37,072 nt of DNA from an uncultured Fidelibacterota bacterium (GTDB lineage Bacteria; Fidelibacterota; Fidelibacteria; Fidelibacterales; Fidelibacteraceae). The position numbers and the translations under genes were made by a program. Below, in pieces: positions 1 to 8,109 of the stretch. The stretch is taken from assembly GCA_937862595.1 (NCBI GenBank), contig CALMFL010000159.1, positions 1 to 37,072 of the forward strand, read 5' to 3'. Below the pieces are notes generated by a model. The model saw only the letters and a program-made list of their open reading frames with translations, ran no database searches and was not told the DNA's origin. Each line of letters begins with the position of its first letter. Positions within the stretch are counted from its first letter, which is position 1.

Positions 1-91
1 CCACATAGGCGTCCCCGGATACGATAATGATATCGCATTGAGACCAGCCGAGTTTTGTCATTTCTTGTATGTTTGTAGGGAAGACCTTCAT
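1..91 (-). CDS. ygiQ: YgiQ-family radical SAM protein, N-terminal fragment (runs off the window)
   Basis: The first 91 bases, read on the minus strand from an ATG at 91-89, encode 30 residues and continue past the window edge. The stretch LGWSQCDIIIVSGDAYV closely matches the start of YgiQ/UPF0313 radical SAM proteins, which read LGWDxxDIIxVTGDAYVDHPSF in the members I know. The function of YgiQ is not established; it is an iron-sulfur, S-adenosylmethionine-dependent family. The catalytic CxxxCxxC motif would lie outside the window. No strong ribosome binding site is visible before the ATG. The gene follows cysS on the same strand, separated from it by the palindrome at 120-141. The assignment rests on a short but distinctive stretch. 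Confidence 0.78.
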   Translation of the reverse strand, partial: MKVFPTNIQEMTKLGWSQCDIIIVSGDAYV

Positions 92-119
92 AGAGATGTC
101 TTCATGGTATGTAAATGTG

Positions 120-141
120 CCGAACAGGCATGCCTGTTCGG
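120..141. repeat. 22-bp perfect palindrome, copy A (3' of cysS)
   Basis: Every base pairs with its counterpart, with the core GAACAGGCATGCCTGTTC. The outer flanks extend the symmetry to roughly 116-145 through one G/T mismatch. It begins 13 bases past the cysS stop codon. No T-run follows on either strand, so it is not a classical intrinsic terminator. A second copy with a compensatory change lies at 1651-1672. Confidence 0.85.
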
Positions 142-154
142 TACACTAATGATT

Positions 155-1567
155 TTATGATTTAATTTTATATCCCGTTCCATCTTTCCGGTCCAGCAGC
201 TCGATCCCCAGGGCATCCAGCTCGTCGCGAATGGCGTCTGCTCCGGCCCAGTTCCTTGCCGCGCGGGCTTCGTTGCGTTCGGCGATCTTACCTAAAATAA
301 AAGCCTCATCGACATTGGCCTTTTTCTCCTCGCGGAAGTAGATCACACCGAGGACCTGGTCTGCGCTATGAAATTCCCGGGCGATCAGGGCGGCGGATGC
401 ATCGGTGCAGGGAGTGCTTTTAACGATGCGCTGAATGGTTTTCATTGTTTCAAATATCGCACCCACGGCCCCGGAAATATTCAGGTCGTCGTCCATGGCT
501 TTTTTAAAATTGACCAGCATTCTGTCAAGGGCTTTCGCGATCTCGGGATCAGCGTCGCCCGGTTTTGCGTTCTTCAATTCAAAAAGAAAATTATCGATGC
601 GTTTCAGCGTGCTTTCGGCGGCGTCCAGAACATCGAGCGTAAAGTTCAGTTTCTGACGGTAATGTGTGGTAAGCAGGGCATAGCGGATCGCAGCGGGCGA
701 GTAGCCCTTGTCAATGAGGTCGGCAATATAGATGATATTCCCCAGCGACTTGCTCATTTTGCCGTTCTCCCAGAGCAGGTGCTCGCAGTGCAGCCAGTAC
801 CGGGCGAAGGGTTTGCCGGTGGCGCCTTCGCTTTGGGCGATCTCGTTCTCATGGTGCGGAAAGAGGTTGTCCACGCCGCCGGTGTGGATATCGAAGGTTT
901 CGCCGAGGTATTTCATGGACATCGCTGAGCACTCGATGTGCCACCCGGGGCGTCCTTTGCCGAGTTCCGTCTCCCAGAACACCTCGCCGTCGCCGGGCTT
1001 CCAGGCCTTCCACAAGGCAAAGTCGTTGACGGATTCCTTTTCGTATTCGTCGTCGTCCACCCGTGCGCCGGAGCGCATCTGCGTCATGTCCAGCCGCTGA
1101 AGCCGGCCGTATTCCGGGAAAGCGGCGATCTTGAAAAAAATGTTCCCGTCCTCGGCCCGGTAGGCCAGTCCCTTGTCCAGCAGTTTCTTTACGAGCGCCA
1201 CCATCTCGGGAATATGCTTCGTCGCCTCGGGATAATGCTCGGCGCGGTTGATCCCCAGCGTCTCGAGATCCCTGAAAAAGGCGTCTTTATAAACTGAGGT
1301 AACGTCATGAAGGGACTCCCCGGTCTCGGCGCATTTTTTAATGATCTTGTCGTCCACGTCGGTGAGGTTCATGACCTGCGTGACCGCGTACCCTTTGTAT
1401 TCCAGGTAGCGCCGGAGCAGGTCCGCGAACATGAAGGCGCGCAGATTCCCGATGTGCGGATAGCTGTAGACGGTCGGTCCGCAATTGTATATGCCCACCC
1501 GGCCTTCCACGACGGGTTTGAAGATCTCCTTTTTCCGGCTCATCGTGTTGTAGAATTTCAGTGCCAT
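155..1567 (-). CDS. cysS: cysteinyl-tRNA synthetase
   Basis: Cytoplasmic class I aminoacyl-tRNA synthetase that charges tRNA-Cys with cysteine. The 470-residue product has the usual family length. The ATP-binding HIGH-type motif is HIGN at residues 38-41, and KMSKS is at 270-274. Zinc-ligand candidates are C29 in YNCGPTVY, C213 in GWHIECSAMS and H238 in FPHHENE, the known ligand positions of the family. The frame is open eight codons further upstream, but the ATG at 1567 is preferred: AGAGGAGC sits just before it, and MALKFYNTMS is a typical start for this protein. It lies downstream of ddl on the same strand, 133 bases away, with a palindromic repeat in between, so it is probably not tightly coupled to ddl. 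Confidence 0.97.
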   Translation of the reverse strand: MALKFYNTMSRKKEIFKPVVEGRVGIYNCGPTVYSYPHIGNLRAFMFADLLRRYLEYKGYAVTQVMNLTDVDDKIIKKCAETGESLHDVTSVYKDAFFRDLETLGINRAEHYPEATKHIPEMVALVKKLLDKGLAYRAEDGNIFFKIAAFPEYGRLQRLDMTQMRSGARVDDDEYEKESVNDFALWKAWKPGDGEVFWETELGKGRPGWHIECSAMSMKYLGETFDIHTGGVDNLFPHHENEIAQSEGATGKPFARYWLHCEHLLWENGKMSKSLGNIIYIADLIDKGYSPAAIRYALLTTHYRQKLNFTLDVLDAAESTLKRIDNFLFELKNAKPGDADPEIAKALDRMLVNFKKAMDDDLNISGAVGAIFETMKTIQRIVKSTPCTDASAALIAREFHSADQVLGVIYFREEKKANVDEAFILGKIAERNEARAARNWAGADAIRDELDALGIELLDRKDGTGYKIKS

Positions 1568-1650
1568 GGCGCTCCTCTGATATTTATTCAAAAATAAACA
1601 AAAAATCGATCCTTTAAAAGGAATCTTTCCGTATGCGGCGAATGGACATG

Positions 1651-1672
1651 CGGAACAGGCATGCCTGTTCCG
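1651..1672. repeat. 22-bp perfect palindrome, copy B (3' of ddl)
   Basis: Identical to copy A except at the second base (C to G) and its partner, the second-to-last base (G to C), so the perfect palindrome is kept. It is flanked by the same TG on the left and TACA on the right. It lies 28 bases beyond the ddl stop codon, so both copies sit 3' of a minus-strand gene. It could be a REP-like element or a site for a dyad-binding protein. Confidence 0.85.
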
Positions 1673-1700
1673 TACAAAGTTGCGTGCAAAGATTATTTCT

Positions 1701-2693
1701 TTATTGGGAATTCAATGCATCTTCAATAATAATGGCCAGCAATTCAGGAAAGGAGATGCCTTTGGCCTTTGCGGATTTGGGGACCAGGCTGGATGCGGTC
1801 ATGCCGGGCAGGGTGTTGGCTTCCAGAAGATAGATCTCTTCCTTCGGCGTCATGCGGAAATCCACGCGCGCATAGTTCTTCAGTCCGAGCGCGCGATAGA
1901 CCCGGACCGCATCGTCCTGCATGCGCCGCGTGACGTTATCGCTGAGCGGGGCGGGGACCATGTATTCGGTTTTCGCGCCCATGTACTTGGCCTTGTAGTC
2001 GTTCACGCCGTGGGGGTTCACTTCAAGTATGGGGAACGCTTCGCCGCGGATCACCGGAATGTCGAATTCCCGCCCGGGAATAAAGGCTTCGATGATGACC
2101 TCGCTGCTGAAGCGCAGGGCCAGTTCCGTTGCATTGAAAAGATCGGCTTCTTCCTGAAAGACGGTCAGGCCGACGGAGGATCCGGAATCGTTGGGCTTGA
2201 CAACCAGAGGAAAACGGACCCGTTCGGGCGCATGCACGGGGATGCTGTGCAGCTCTTCCTCGGCGCAGGTCACGCCCGCGGACCGGGCAAGGATCTTCGT
2301 CCGGTACTTGTCCATGGCGATCGCGGAGGCTTCGAAGCCGGACCCGGTATAGGGGATGCCCGCCATGTCCAGGACCGCCGCGATCACGCCGTTCTCGCCG
2401 TTCCCGCCGTGCAGGGCGTTGAAAACCAGATCAATGCCGTGCTCCCGAAGGGTTGCGATATGCTCAATGAAATGCCGGTCGCTGAGCCGGTGCATGGCTT
2501 CGAAATCCATGTTCTCCATGGAAATGTTTGCCAGGCTTTCGCGGAAGGCGTCCTGTTCCGAAAGCGCGGAAGCGGGGTCCAGGTAAAGCACCCGATGCCC
2601 GCTGGCCGTCAGCGTCTTGCCGATGGCCGTTCCGCTTGACAGGGAGACCATCCGTTCGGGCGATGCGCCGCCCAGGAGTACGCAAATGTTCAT
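1701..2693 (-). CDS. ddl: D-alanine--D-alanine ligase
   Basis: ATP-grasp ligase that makes D-Ala-D-Ala for peptidoglycan stem peptides in the cytoplasm. The 330-residue length fits the family. Visible hallmarks are the N-terminal NICVLLGGASPERMVSLSSG (residues 1-20, the usual LLGGxSxEREVSLxSG), HGGNGENG (the usual LHGxxGEDG), the substrate-binding stretch YTGSGFEASAIAMDK, VVKPNDSGSSVG in the ATP-grasp fold, and the metal-site region LLEANTLPGMT near the C terminus (the usual LEVNTxPGMT). The start at 2693 overlaps the gmhB stop in an ATGA, and GAAGGAAG lies before it; the longer open frame runs back into gmhB. Coupling of ddl to gmhB puts two envelope-precursor genes in one transcript. Confidence 0.96.
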   Translation of the reverse strand: MNICVLLGGASPERMVSLSSGTAIGKTLTASGHRVLYLDPASALSEQDAFRESLANISMENMDFEAMHRLSDRHFIEHIATLREHGIDLVFNALHGGNGENGVIAAVLDMAGIPYTGSGFEASAIAMDKYRTKILARSAGVTCAEEELHSIPVHAPERVRFPLVVKPNDSGSSVGLTVFQEEADLFNATELALRFSSEVIIEAFIPGREFDIPVIRGEAFPILEVNPHGVNDYKAKYMGAKTEYMVPAPLSDNVTRRMQDDAVRVYRALGLKNYARVDFRMTPKEEIYLLEANTLPGMTASSLVPKSAKAKGISFPELLAIIIEDALNSQ

Positions 2694-3253
2694 GTGTCGC
2701 TTCCTTCGTTCAGTTTCAGAATGGCATCCGCAGCTTCGCTGAAATTTCTGACTTGCTGATAGGGGACTTCGGAACTGTCGCATTTGACCTTGGTCACCGG
2801 ACCCCAGCCCTGTTCGACCAGGAAAAAGGGAACGCGCAGATGCTCGGCGGCGCGGGCGTCCCCGAACCCATCCCCGATCATGACCGATCCTTTGATGTCA
2901 AAGGCATGTTCGCGGGCGGCGCGGAGGAAGAGGGCGATCCCCGGTTTCCGGCAGTTGCATTCGTCGTCCCAGGTATGCGGACAATAGTAATAGGCGTCTA
3001 TATGTCCGCCGGCGCTTTCTGCCTCGCGGATCACCTCGTCAAAGATCGCCTCCGCGGCGCGTTTGCTGATCAGCTCTTTGCCGATCCCGGCCTGGTTGCT
3101 GATCACGATCACGCGGATCCCGGCCTTTGTCAGGCGCGCAAGGGCGGCGGGGACATCCTCGTGAATTTCCACATCCTCCAGGCGGAGCAGGTAGTCCGGT
3201 TTGTCCACGTTCAGCACGCCGTCGCGGTCGGTGAATACGGTAGAAATTTTCAT
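2690..3253 (-). CDS. gmhB: D-glycero-D-manno-heptose 1,7-bisphosphate 7-phosphatase (HAD family)
   Basis: HAD-superfamily phosphatase of 187 residues. Family members remove the 7-phosphate from heptose bisphosphate on the way to ADP- or GDP-heptose for lipopolysaccharide or S-layer glycans. The catalytic motif DRDGVLN has the nucleophile at D9 and general acid at D11. SNQAGIGK (52-59) is the second HAD motif. C91-P-H93, C99 and C101 form the GmhB zinc site (CPHxxxxxCxCRKP), and GDGFGD (127-132) is the last motif. The related histidinol-phosphatase domain of HisB is an alternative, but no histidine gene is nearby. No other heptose gene is visible. The stop overlaps the ddl start by 4 bp. There is no ribosome binding site, but a promoter lies immediately upstream. 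Confidence 0.88.
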   Translation of the reverse strand: MKISTVFTDRDGVLNVDKPDYLLRLEDVEIHEDVPAALARLTKAGIRVIVISNQAGIGKELISKRAAEAIFDEVIREAESAGGHIDAYYYCPHTWDDECNCRKPGIALFLRAAREHAFDIKGSVMIGDGFGDARAAEHLRVPFFLVEQGWGPVTKVKCDSSEVPYQQVRNFSEAADAILKLNEGSDT

Positions 3254-3259
3254 GATGAT

Positions 3260-3288
3260 ATTTTATGGAAAATTCCGTTCGCGTGCAA
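3260..3288 (-). promoter_or_regulatory. predicted leaderless promoter of gmhB-ddl
   Basis: On the minus strand, TTGCAC (3288-3283), a 17-base spacer and TAAAAT (3265-3260) lie six bases before the gmhB ATG. Transcription would be expected to start at or very near the A of the ATG. The absence of a Shine-Dalgarno sequence agrees with this. Confidence 0.5.
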
Positions 3289-3366
3289 ATTCAAACATTT
3301 AAAACCTACAGTATTTTTTCAGAACCCGGTGCGGATCGCAGCGCCGGGACAACGCGGTGAATTTGA

Positions 3367-3395
3367 TTGACAATCATCAGGGATCGGAATAAATT
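3367..3395 (+). promoter_or_regulatory. sigma-70-like promoter for the lipoprotein gene at 3425
   Basis: TTGACA (3367-3372), a 17-base spacer and TAAATT (3390-3395). The start codon at 3425 is about 24 bases beyond the expected start point. It is divergent from the gmhB promoter. Confidence 0.55.
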
Positions 3396-3424
3396 TTCCC
3401 ATATCTTAAAAAAGGCGGTCTGCC

Positions 3425-4684
3425 ATGAAGAAATATCTTCTTCTTTTCATTGCGGTCTTTCTGCTCATTCACTGCGGTGTTTTTGAATTTCTCACCCGGC
3501 AGTACGTAACGATCAGCGGACGGATACCGCCGCCCTACCTTGACAAGCGGGGGGCCGCATCTCCCGGGGACGCGCTTACCCTGAGCGACGCCCAAAAAGT
3601 TCTGGCATTTTACGGCAATCATTATTCCCTGTCTGAGATCCGCAACGGGTCTTTCAGCATCGGCACGCCGGCCGGATGGGCGACCGCCCTGGCCTTTCTG
3701 GACAGCGGCAACGCCTTTATCGGGAACCTGTTCTGCGGCGGACTGAACATGCTGCCGCTGGTCGGGCTGATCGACGGCGGCCAAACGGCGATCGACCTGA
3801 GCAACCTTACTCTGGACGGCTGCAGCGTCATTCCGGAACACGACCCCCTCGGCAATGAGATCATCCTGGACGACGAAGTCCTCGAATGTCTGAGAATAAC
3901 GGGAGCTTATTTTGCGTCTCTTGCCGCGAACATCGACAGCGACGGGGACGGCATTCCGGATATCCTGAACGAAAAACAGGTTATTTTAACTTCCCGTTTT
4001 GTCCTGGAAGGCGGGCTTTACGGGACCGATACAAGCGACGCCGTGCTCTATGACTCGTCCCGCTACCGTCTCGGCTATTCCCTGCGTGCGGAGGGCGGCC
4101 GAAACGTCGCTCCCGACCAGGGCGACATCCGGCTTTCCGGTCCGCAGGAGGATCCCTATGCGCAAATCGACGTCTGGCAGCAGCTGTATCTTGCCGGCGG
4201 CGATTTTATTGCCAGTTTCAAGGTCGGGGGTTATGAAGATTCTTCGTTATCCGAGGGGATCTCCTCACCCTATCCTTTCCGCTTCGGGACCTATACGCTG
4301 ACAGTCGGGAACCTGCCCGGCAGGACCCTGTACTATTCAAATATGGGCGTTGAACCCTACCTTGCCCTGGCGGTTCCGACCCTCCGCACCGACGCCGACG
4401 GAAAGCTGACCTCCATCGGACTGGAATATCGGCTTCCCGACGGAACGCCCGTGGACCCGGTGCAGCTGCTGACGGACATCACGTTCCAGTTTGACAGCCA
4501 TGAAGGCCGCCTGTTTCAGCTGGGCGAGCTTTACGATCTGACAGACGCTCCGTCGGAGGTCGATTTCTCCGAAATAAGCGTTCGTCCTTCCCGGAATATC
4601 GACGGCCTCTGCCGCGTCACCGTCGGCTACATCGACCTGGTTGGGAACGAGTACAACGTGATCTGGTTCGACCGCGAGCCCTGA
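3425..4684 (+). CDS. hypothetical lipoprotein with a calcium-binding-like SDGDGIPD motif
   Basis: I do not recognise a family. The 419-residue product begins with a lipoprotein signal (MKKYLLLFIAVFLLIHCG), so C17 is the likely lipidated residue and the mature protein is on a membrane surface facing the periplasm or outside. Near residues 177-188 it reads DSDGDGIPDILN, the Asp/Gly-rich calcium-binding pattern of thrombospondin type-3 and dockerin-like repeats, present once. The rest is rich in beta-forming and aromatic residues, suggesting beta-sandwich domains. It stands alone behind a good promoter and is the first of three consecutive lipoprotein genes with no obvious sequence similarity to one another. 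Confidence 0.75.
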   Translation: MKKYLLLFIAVFLLIHCGVFEFLTRQYVTISGRIPPPYLDKRGAASPGDALTLSDAQKVLAFYGNHYSLSEIRNGSFSIGTPAGWATALAFLDSGNAFIGNLFCGGLNMLPLVGLIDGGQTAIDLSNLTLDGCSVIPEHDPLGNEIILDDEVLECLRITGAYFASLAANIDSDGDGIPDILNEKQVILTSRFVLEGGLYGTDTSDAVLYDSSRYRLGYSLRAEGGRNVAPDQGDIRLSGPQEDPYAQIDVWQQLYLAGGDFIASFKVGGYEDSSLSEGISSPYPFRFGTYTLTVGNLPGRTLYYSNMGVEPYLALAVPTLRTDADGKLTSIGLEYRLPDGTPVDPVQLLTDITFQFDSHEGRLFQLGELYDLTDAPSEVDFSEISVRPSRNIDGLCRVTVGYIDLVGNEYNVIWFDREP

Positions 4685-4782
4685 GAACCTATCCGGCGGA
4701 TCCCGCGCTTTTGCGATCCGGGCCTTGCGATTCACCGCTCCGCCCAGCCTGCGCTCATTTTCTTACATTGCTAAAATATCGA

Positions 4783-4808
4783 TTGACATTCATGATTTTA
4801 CATGTCAA
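4783..4808. promoter_or_regulatory. 7-bp inverted repeat upstream of the lipoprotein gene at 4941
   Basis: TTGACAT (4783-4789) and ATGTCAA (4802-4808), separated by 12 bases, followed by an AT-rich stretch with TATAAT at 4816-4821. The spacing does not give one clear sigma-70 promoter, so the dyad could be an operator, but this is weak. Confidence 0.25.
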
Positions 4809-4940
4809 ATTACTTTATAATTTATAGAATTTAGCAATAAGCTGCTGTTCAGACTCCTGTCTTGTACATCGGTCACAAAAACCGGGCCGACGCCTGCTTT
4901 CACCGGGATCCGCCGGACAGCGAGCAAAGGAGATACGAAA

Positions 4941-6002
4941 ATGAAAAAGACCTTTTTGCTCACACTGCTGGCGATCCTGACCGCCGCGTCCTGCTCAAAA
5001 GAGTTTCAGGGCATCAGTTACATGTTCGAGCGAGCTTCCGCGGGATTGGAAAAAACAACGCGGGTCCAGCATTTTGCTGCACAGCTTAAACCGACCCCCG
5101 ATGACAACACGAATTATGTCGGCCCCGAAGAAGCGATCGTCGCCTGTTCCCGGATCATCTTCCCCGCCCTTGAAGACGCGCAGGCGATCTTTGACAGTGT
5201 GGGGAGCGCCGCGGCTGCCATGCAGGAAATACCGATCGGCGAAACAAAATACCGGGATTATCTTTCCCGCGCTATCGTTGCCTATAATGCTCCGGCCGAT
5301 AACCCCCTGGTCATTTCCATCGATAACGCTCAAATGATGTATCTTGATACGCTTGATATTCTGGATGAAGATCGTTGGTGGGGTATGATGATGCAGGCCG
5401 TATATTATGAATTCGTTTTCGCAGATTTCCGGATGCGCTGGTACGCCCAAAACAGCGGACCTTACCGGGCGCAGGATGTTTTACTGAAGCGCGACGGTGA
5501 AAACAACTGGAAGTTTGTCTATAACCACTGCGCGCTGGATACCACGGGCGGCAACCGCAGCGAAACTTATACGCTCTTTCTCTCGGACACCCGCCGCGAA
5601 GACATCTTCTTCTGGGAGTTCGGCAACGCGGGCAGCGCACCCGTGAGTGACACGCTGACGCATGTCATGTACAGGTTCAGCCGCGATATGGAATTTCATC
5701 TCGGCACGGCCGGCGCCACCTCATTCAGAACATTCGGAAAAACTTCCACCGAACAGGCAGGCGGCGGTTTCGGACGGCTGGATGATCAGATCATCGGCTT
5801 CTCCATTTCCGTGATCTACAATTTGGATCCCAACTGCGCTTCGGGCACTTACGGATTGATGTATAATTTCGATACCGCCCAGGAAGGTATCGTGCGCTTT
5901 TCCGATCTTCAGCAAACGACGTCGTTTTCGAAACAACTGTGTCCCATCTCGAGCATCGAGTTCGAGGTGAGCTACGACTTTACCCCCCCTGTGCCGGAAT
6001 AA
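4941..6002 (+). CDS. hypothetical lipoprotein
   Basis: No family is recognised. The 353-residue product starts with a lipoprotein signal ending in the lipobox TAASC, so C19 would be acylated. AAAGGAG lies 8 bases before the ATG, one of the strongest ribosome binding sites in the window. Residues around 130-200 are rich in Trp, Tyr and Phe (DRWWGMMMQAVYYEF, FRMRWYAQNSGPY), and the C-terminal half looks like a beta-rich domain. It stands between two other lipoprotein genes on the same strand but is separated from them by 256 and 156 bases, so co-transcription is uncertain. Confidence 0.75.
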   Translation: MKKTFLLTLLAILTAASCSKEFQGISYMFERASAGLEKTTRVQHFAAQLKPTPDDNTNYVGPEEAIVACSRIIFPALEDAQAIFDSVGSAAAAMQEIPIGETKYRDYLSRAIVAYNAPADNPLVISIDNAQMMYLDTLDILDEDRWWGMMMQAVYYEFVFADFRMRWYAQNSGPYRAQDVLLKRDGENNWKFVYNHCALDTTGGNRSETYTLFLSDTRREDIFFWEFGNAGSAPVSDTLTHVMYRFSRDMEFHLGTAGATSFRTFGKTSTEQAGGGFGRLDDQIIGFSISVIYNLDPNCASGTYGLMYNFDTAQEGIVRFSDLQQTTSFSKQLCPISSIEFEVSYDFTPPVPE

Positions 6003-6090
6003 TATAGAAAGTCCGTAAAAATACGGGGGCGAATATCGTCGCGTGATTTTCCTTTGTCCCGCCTATTGTTGCTGAACCGGAAATAATTAC

Positions 6091-6122
6091 TTGGGCTTGA
6101 TCCGCAAATATCGCTATATTTG
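6091..6122 (+). promoter_or_regulatory. possible promoter for the lipoprotein gene at 6159
   Basis: TTGGGC (6091-6096), an 18-base spacer and TATATT (6115-6120). The same bases read TATATTTG at 6115-6122, which fits the Bacteroidota TAnnTTTG element with an upstream TTG about 20 bases away. Either reading places the start about 30 bases before the ATG. Confidence 0.4.
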
Positions 6123-6158
6123 GATGAATATATTATTTTTGAAAAGGACAACAAACAA

Positions 6159-7970
6159 ATGAAAGCCCTACATATCACATTGCGTTATTTCCTTATCCTG
6201 TGCCTTGCGGCGGCCTTCTTTTCCTGCGACCGCTTCCCTTCCGACCCGGACCTCGGAGATCCGCGGGATGCGCTCTATGTGCTCGTGGAAGCGCATGCGC
6301 TGAAACAGCTGTGGATCTACCATTATTTCGAGACCTTTTCCAACGGCTACGAGGAGGGACAGCTCTTTGTCTACGATCCGACCCCTGCCGAGCTTGAAGC
6401 GCTTTACCAGGAACTGCACAACCTTCTTCGCTTAAGCGACGACGTCATGATCGCCGCACAGACGCTGACGGATTCCCTCGGCCTGACCCCGACGCCCCTG
6501 AGCAAGACCAGCGGGATCTTCGGGTCGCTGTTCAGCTTCTTCTCCGAAGGCGCAGAGATGGGGGAACGCAGCCGGCAGCGCATTCTGACGGTGGTGTCCA
6601 ACATGACCGCGGATGAAAAGGCGGCGCTCTTCCAAAATCAGCTTCGGGACGTATGGCGGAATGAATTTACGGATGAGAACGATTTCTGGGCCAAACTCCA
6701 GAACGGGGATCTTGATGACCGGACCTCAAGCATCTTCAATGATTTTTACGACAATTCCGACCTGAGCAACCGTTTTGTTTCCCTGGCCAATGACGACAAC
6801 CTGACACCCGGAAAGATCTTTGTCAAGGAGGGCGCCAGCCTGACCGAAAAGGGCATGGATGTGGTGATCGAAGCGACCAAGCTCGCCACGCCGCTGGGCA
6901 AGGGCATGGATATGGTCGACGAGGGGAAAAAGTGGTGGGAAAAAGCCGAAAAGGCCGTGGACAAACCCCTGGACCTGCTCGGCGATGAGGTTAAGGAACG
7001 CGTCGCCGGAAAACTGGCCGGCATGGTGGATATCGACGGCGCCGTCAACGCCGTCGGGCTGGGGGAAAAGACGGCGACTGCGGTCAAGATCCTGTCCGAG
7101 ATCAGTTTCGGCACGGATGACACGCAGGAACTTTACGAGAACGCCATCGACTGGGGCATCGCCAAGATCACAAGTCCCGACAAATCCATCACCCCCGACG
7201 TGGTTGTCGCCGAGAACAAAAGCGGCGGAAGCTCCTTCCCGGACCTGATTTTCGGGGTGGGGAATTACGTTAACAATGCGGGGGAAATGTTAATGGCGTT
7301 GCCGGCGGGGAACTGGGATATAAACGCAATGGACAAAAAAGGGGAGAAAGCAACAACCCCGTCGGTTACTATTGTTGCGCAACAGGAGACCGCGGTTGAC
7401 ATCCAGATGACCGGCAGTCTGTTCCAGGATGTCATTACGCGACTGGAACTGGCGAATTTTATTAATATTTATTTTAAGTACGGTGACGAAACGGGACAAA
7501 GCATGGGAATGCAAAGCTACGAAGATCATCCGCTTTCCAGCACCGGATCCAGTTTCAGCGTCGGATATGATTTTTTCAATGATGACGGGGATCATTATAC
7601 CTGCAACATCAGCGGGAATATTACGATCATCAGTTATGATCTTCCGGGTATTACGCTGCAGGCCGAATGGTCTGTACAAACCCCAAATGACGGCGGTGTC
7701 AGCAGCGTTTATATCCGTCAGGAACAGGATATAAGTATTACAAATATGCCTTTTTCATATTTCAGCGGTGCTACGGGGACATATTTTGAGATCAACGATT
7801 ACTATAACCCGGAATTTAAGAGCTCGCTGTCCTCAATGGTAACATTCCGGGATAGATTGGCTTATTTTGATTATGAAAACAATATTATCAGCGATACTAC
7901 CTTTTCAACGATCCTGAATGCGAGCCAGTCGCGTTTGCGTGTCAGTTTTATGAACTTAAGCACGCCATAA
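6159..7970 (+). CDS. large hypothetical lipoprotein
   Basis: 603 residues from the ATG at 6159. This start is chosen over the in-frame ATG at 6120 because it opens directly into a lipoprotein signal with lipobox AFFSC. The N-terminal two thirds look helical and charged. The region near residues 235-290 (KGMDMVDEGKKWWEKAEKAVDK, read in two parts) looks like an amphipathic helix. Residues about 370-420 (GEMLMALPAGNWDINAMD, then TVDI-type strands) resemble a carboxypeptidase-regulatory or PEGA-like beta domain. The last ~180 residues are rich in Ser, Tyr, Asn and Phe and appear less GC-rich in DNA than the first part, suggesting a domain of separate origin. No function can be assigned. A terminator follows at 7999-8033. 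Confidence 0.75.
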   Translation: MKALHITLRYFLILCLAAAFFSCDRFPSDPDLGDPRDALYVLVEAHALKQLWIYHYFETFSNGYEEGQLFVYDPTPAELEALYQELHNLLRLSDDVMIAAQTLTDSLGLTPTPLSKTSGIFGSLFSFFSEGAEMGERSRQRILTVVSNMTADEKAALFQNQLRDVWRNEFTDENDFWAKLQNGDLDDRTSSIFNDFYDNSDLSNRFVSLANDDNLTPGKIFVKEGASLTEKGMDVVIEATKLATPLGKGMDMVDEGKKWWEKAEKAVDKPLDLLGDEVKERVAGKLAGMVDIDGAVNAVGLGEKTATAVKILSEISFGTDDTQELYENAIDWGIAKITSPDKSITPDVVVAENKSGGSSFPDLIFGVGNYVNNAGEMLMALPAGNWDINAMDKKGEKATTPSVTIVAQQETAVDIQMTGSLFQDVITRLELANFINIYFKYGDETGQSMGMQSYEDHPLSSTGSSFSVGYDFFNDDGDHYTCNISGNITIISYDLPGITLQAEWSVQTPNDGGVSSVYIRQEQDISITNMPFSYFSGATGTYFEINDYYNPEFKSSLSSMVTFRDRLAYFDYENNIISDTTFSTILNASQSRLRVSFMNLSTP

Positions 7971-7998
7971 ATCGCGGACGGGAAAAAGCATCGCCGCA

Positions 7999-8033
7999 AT
8001 CGGGTGGTGTTCCCTTGACCCGATCATTTTTTT
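7999..8033 (+). terminator. rho-independent terminator after the lipoprotein gene ending at 7970
   Basis: ATCGGGT (7999-8005) pairs with ACCCGAT (8018-8024) across a 12-base loop, followed by a run of seven T at 8027-8033. It sits 28 bases after the stop codon and separates the lipoprotein genes from the CotH gene. Confidence 0.65.
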
Positions 8034-8075
8034 GTGAATTGAGTCAATCAGTCTTGTTTTCAATTGAATAATCCG

Positions 8076-8104
8076 TTGTTCTTTCCCGCATTCCCTTGTA
8101 TTTT
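8076..8104 (+). promoter_or_regulatory. predicted leaderless promoter of the CotH-domain gene
   Basis: TTGTTC (8076-8081), a 17-base spacer and TATTTT (8099-8104), with the ATG five bases later at 8110. No ribosome binding site is present. Confidence 0.4.
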
Positions 8105-8109
8105 CCCTT

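Noticed and set aside
1680..2639. Open frame of 319 codons on the plus strand inside ddl
   Set aside because: It mirrors ddl on the other strand, has no family-like motifs, and ddl is unmistakable. It is a by-product of GC-biased codon use.
4685..4740. Hairpin CGGATC...GATCCG after the first lipoprotein gene
   Set aside because: A 6-bp stem with no following T-run; could be chance in GC-rich DNA.
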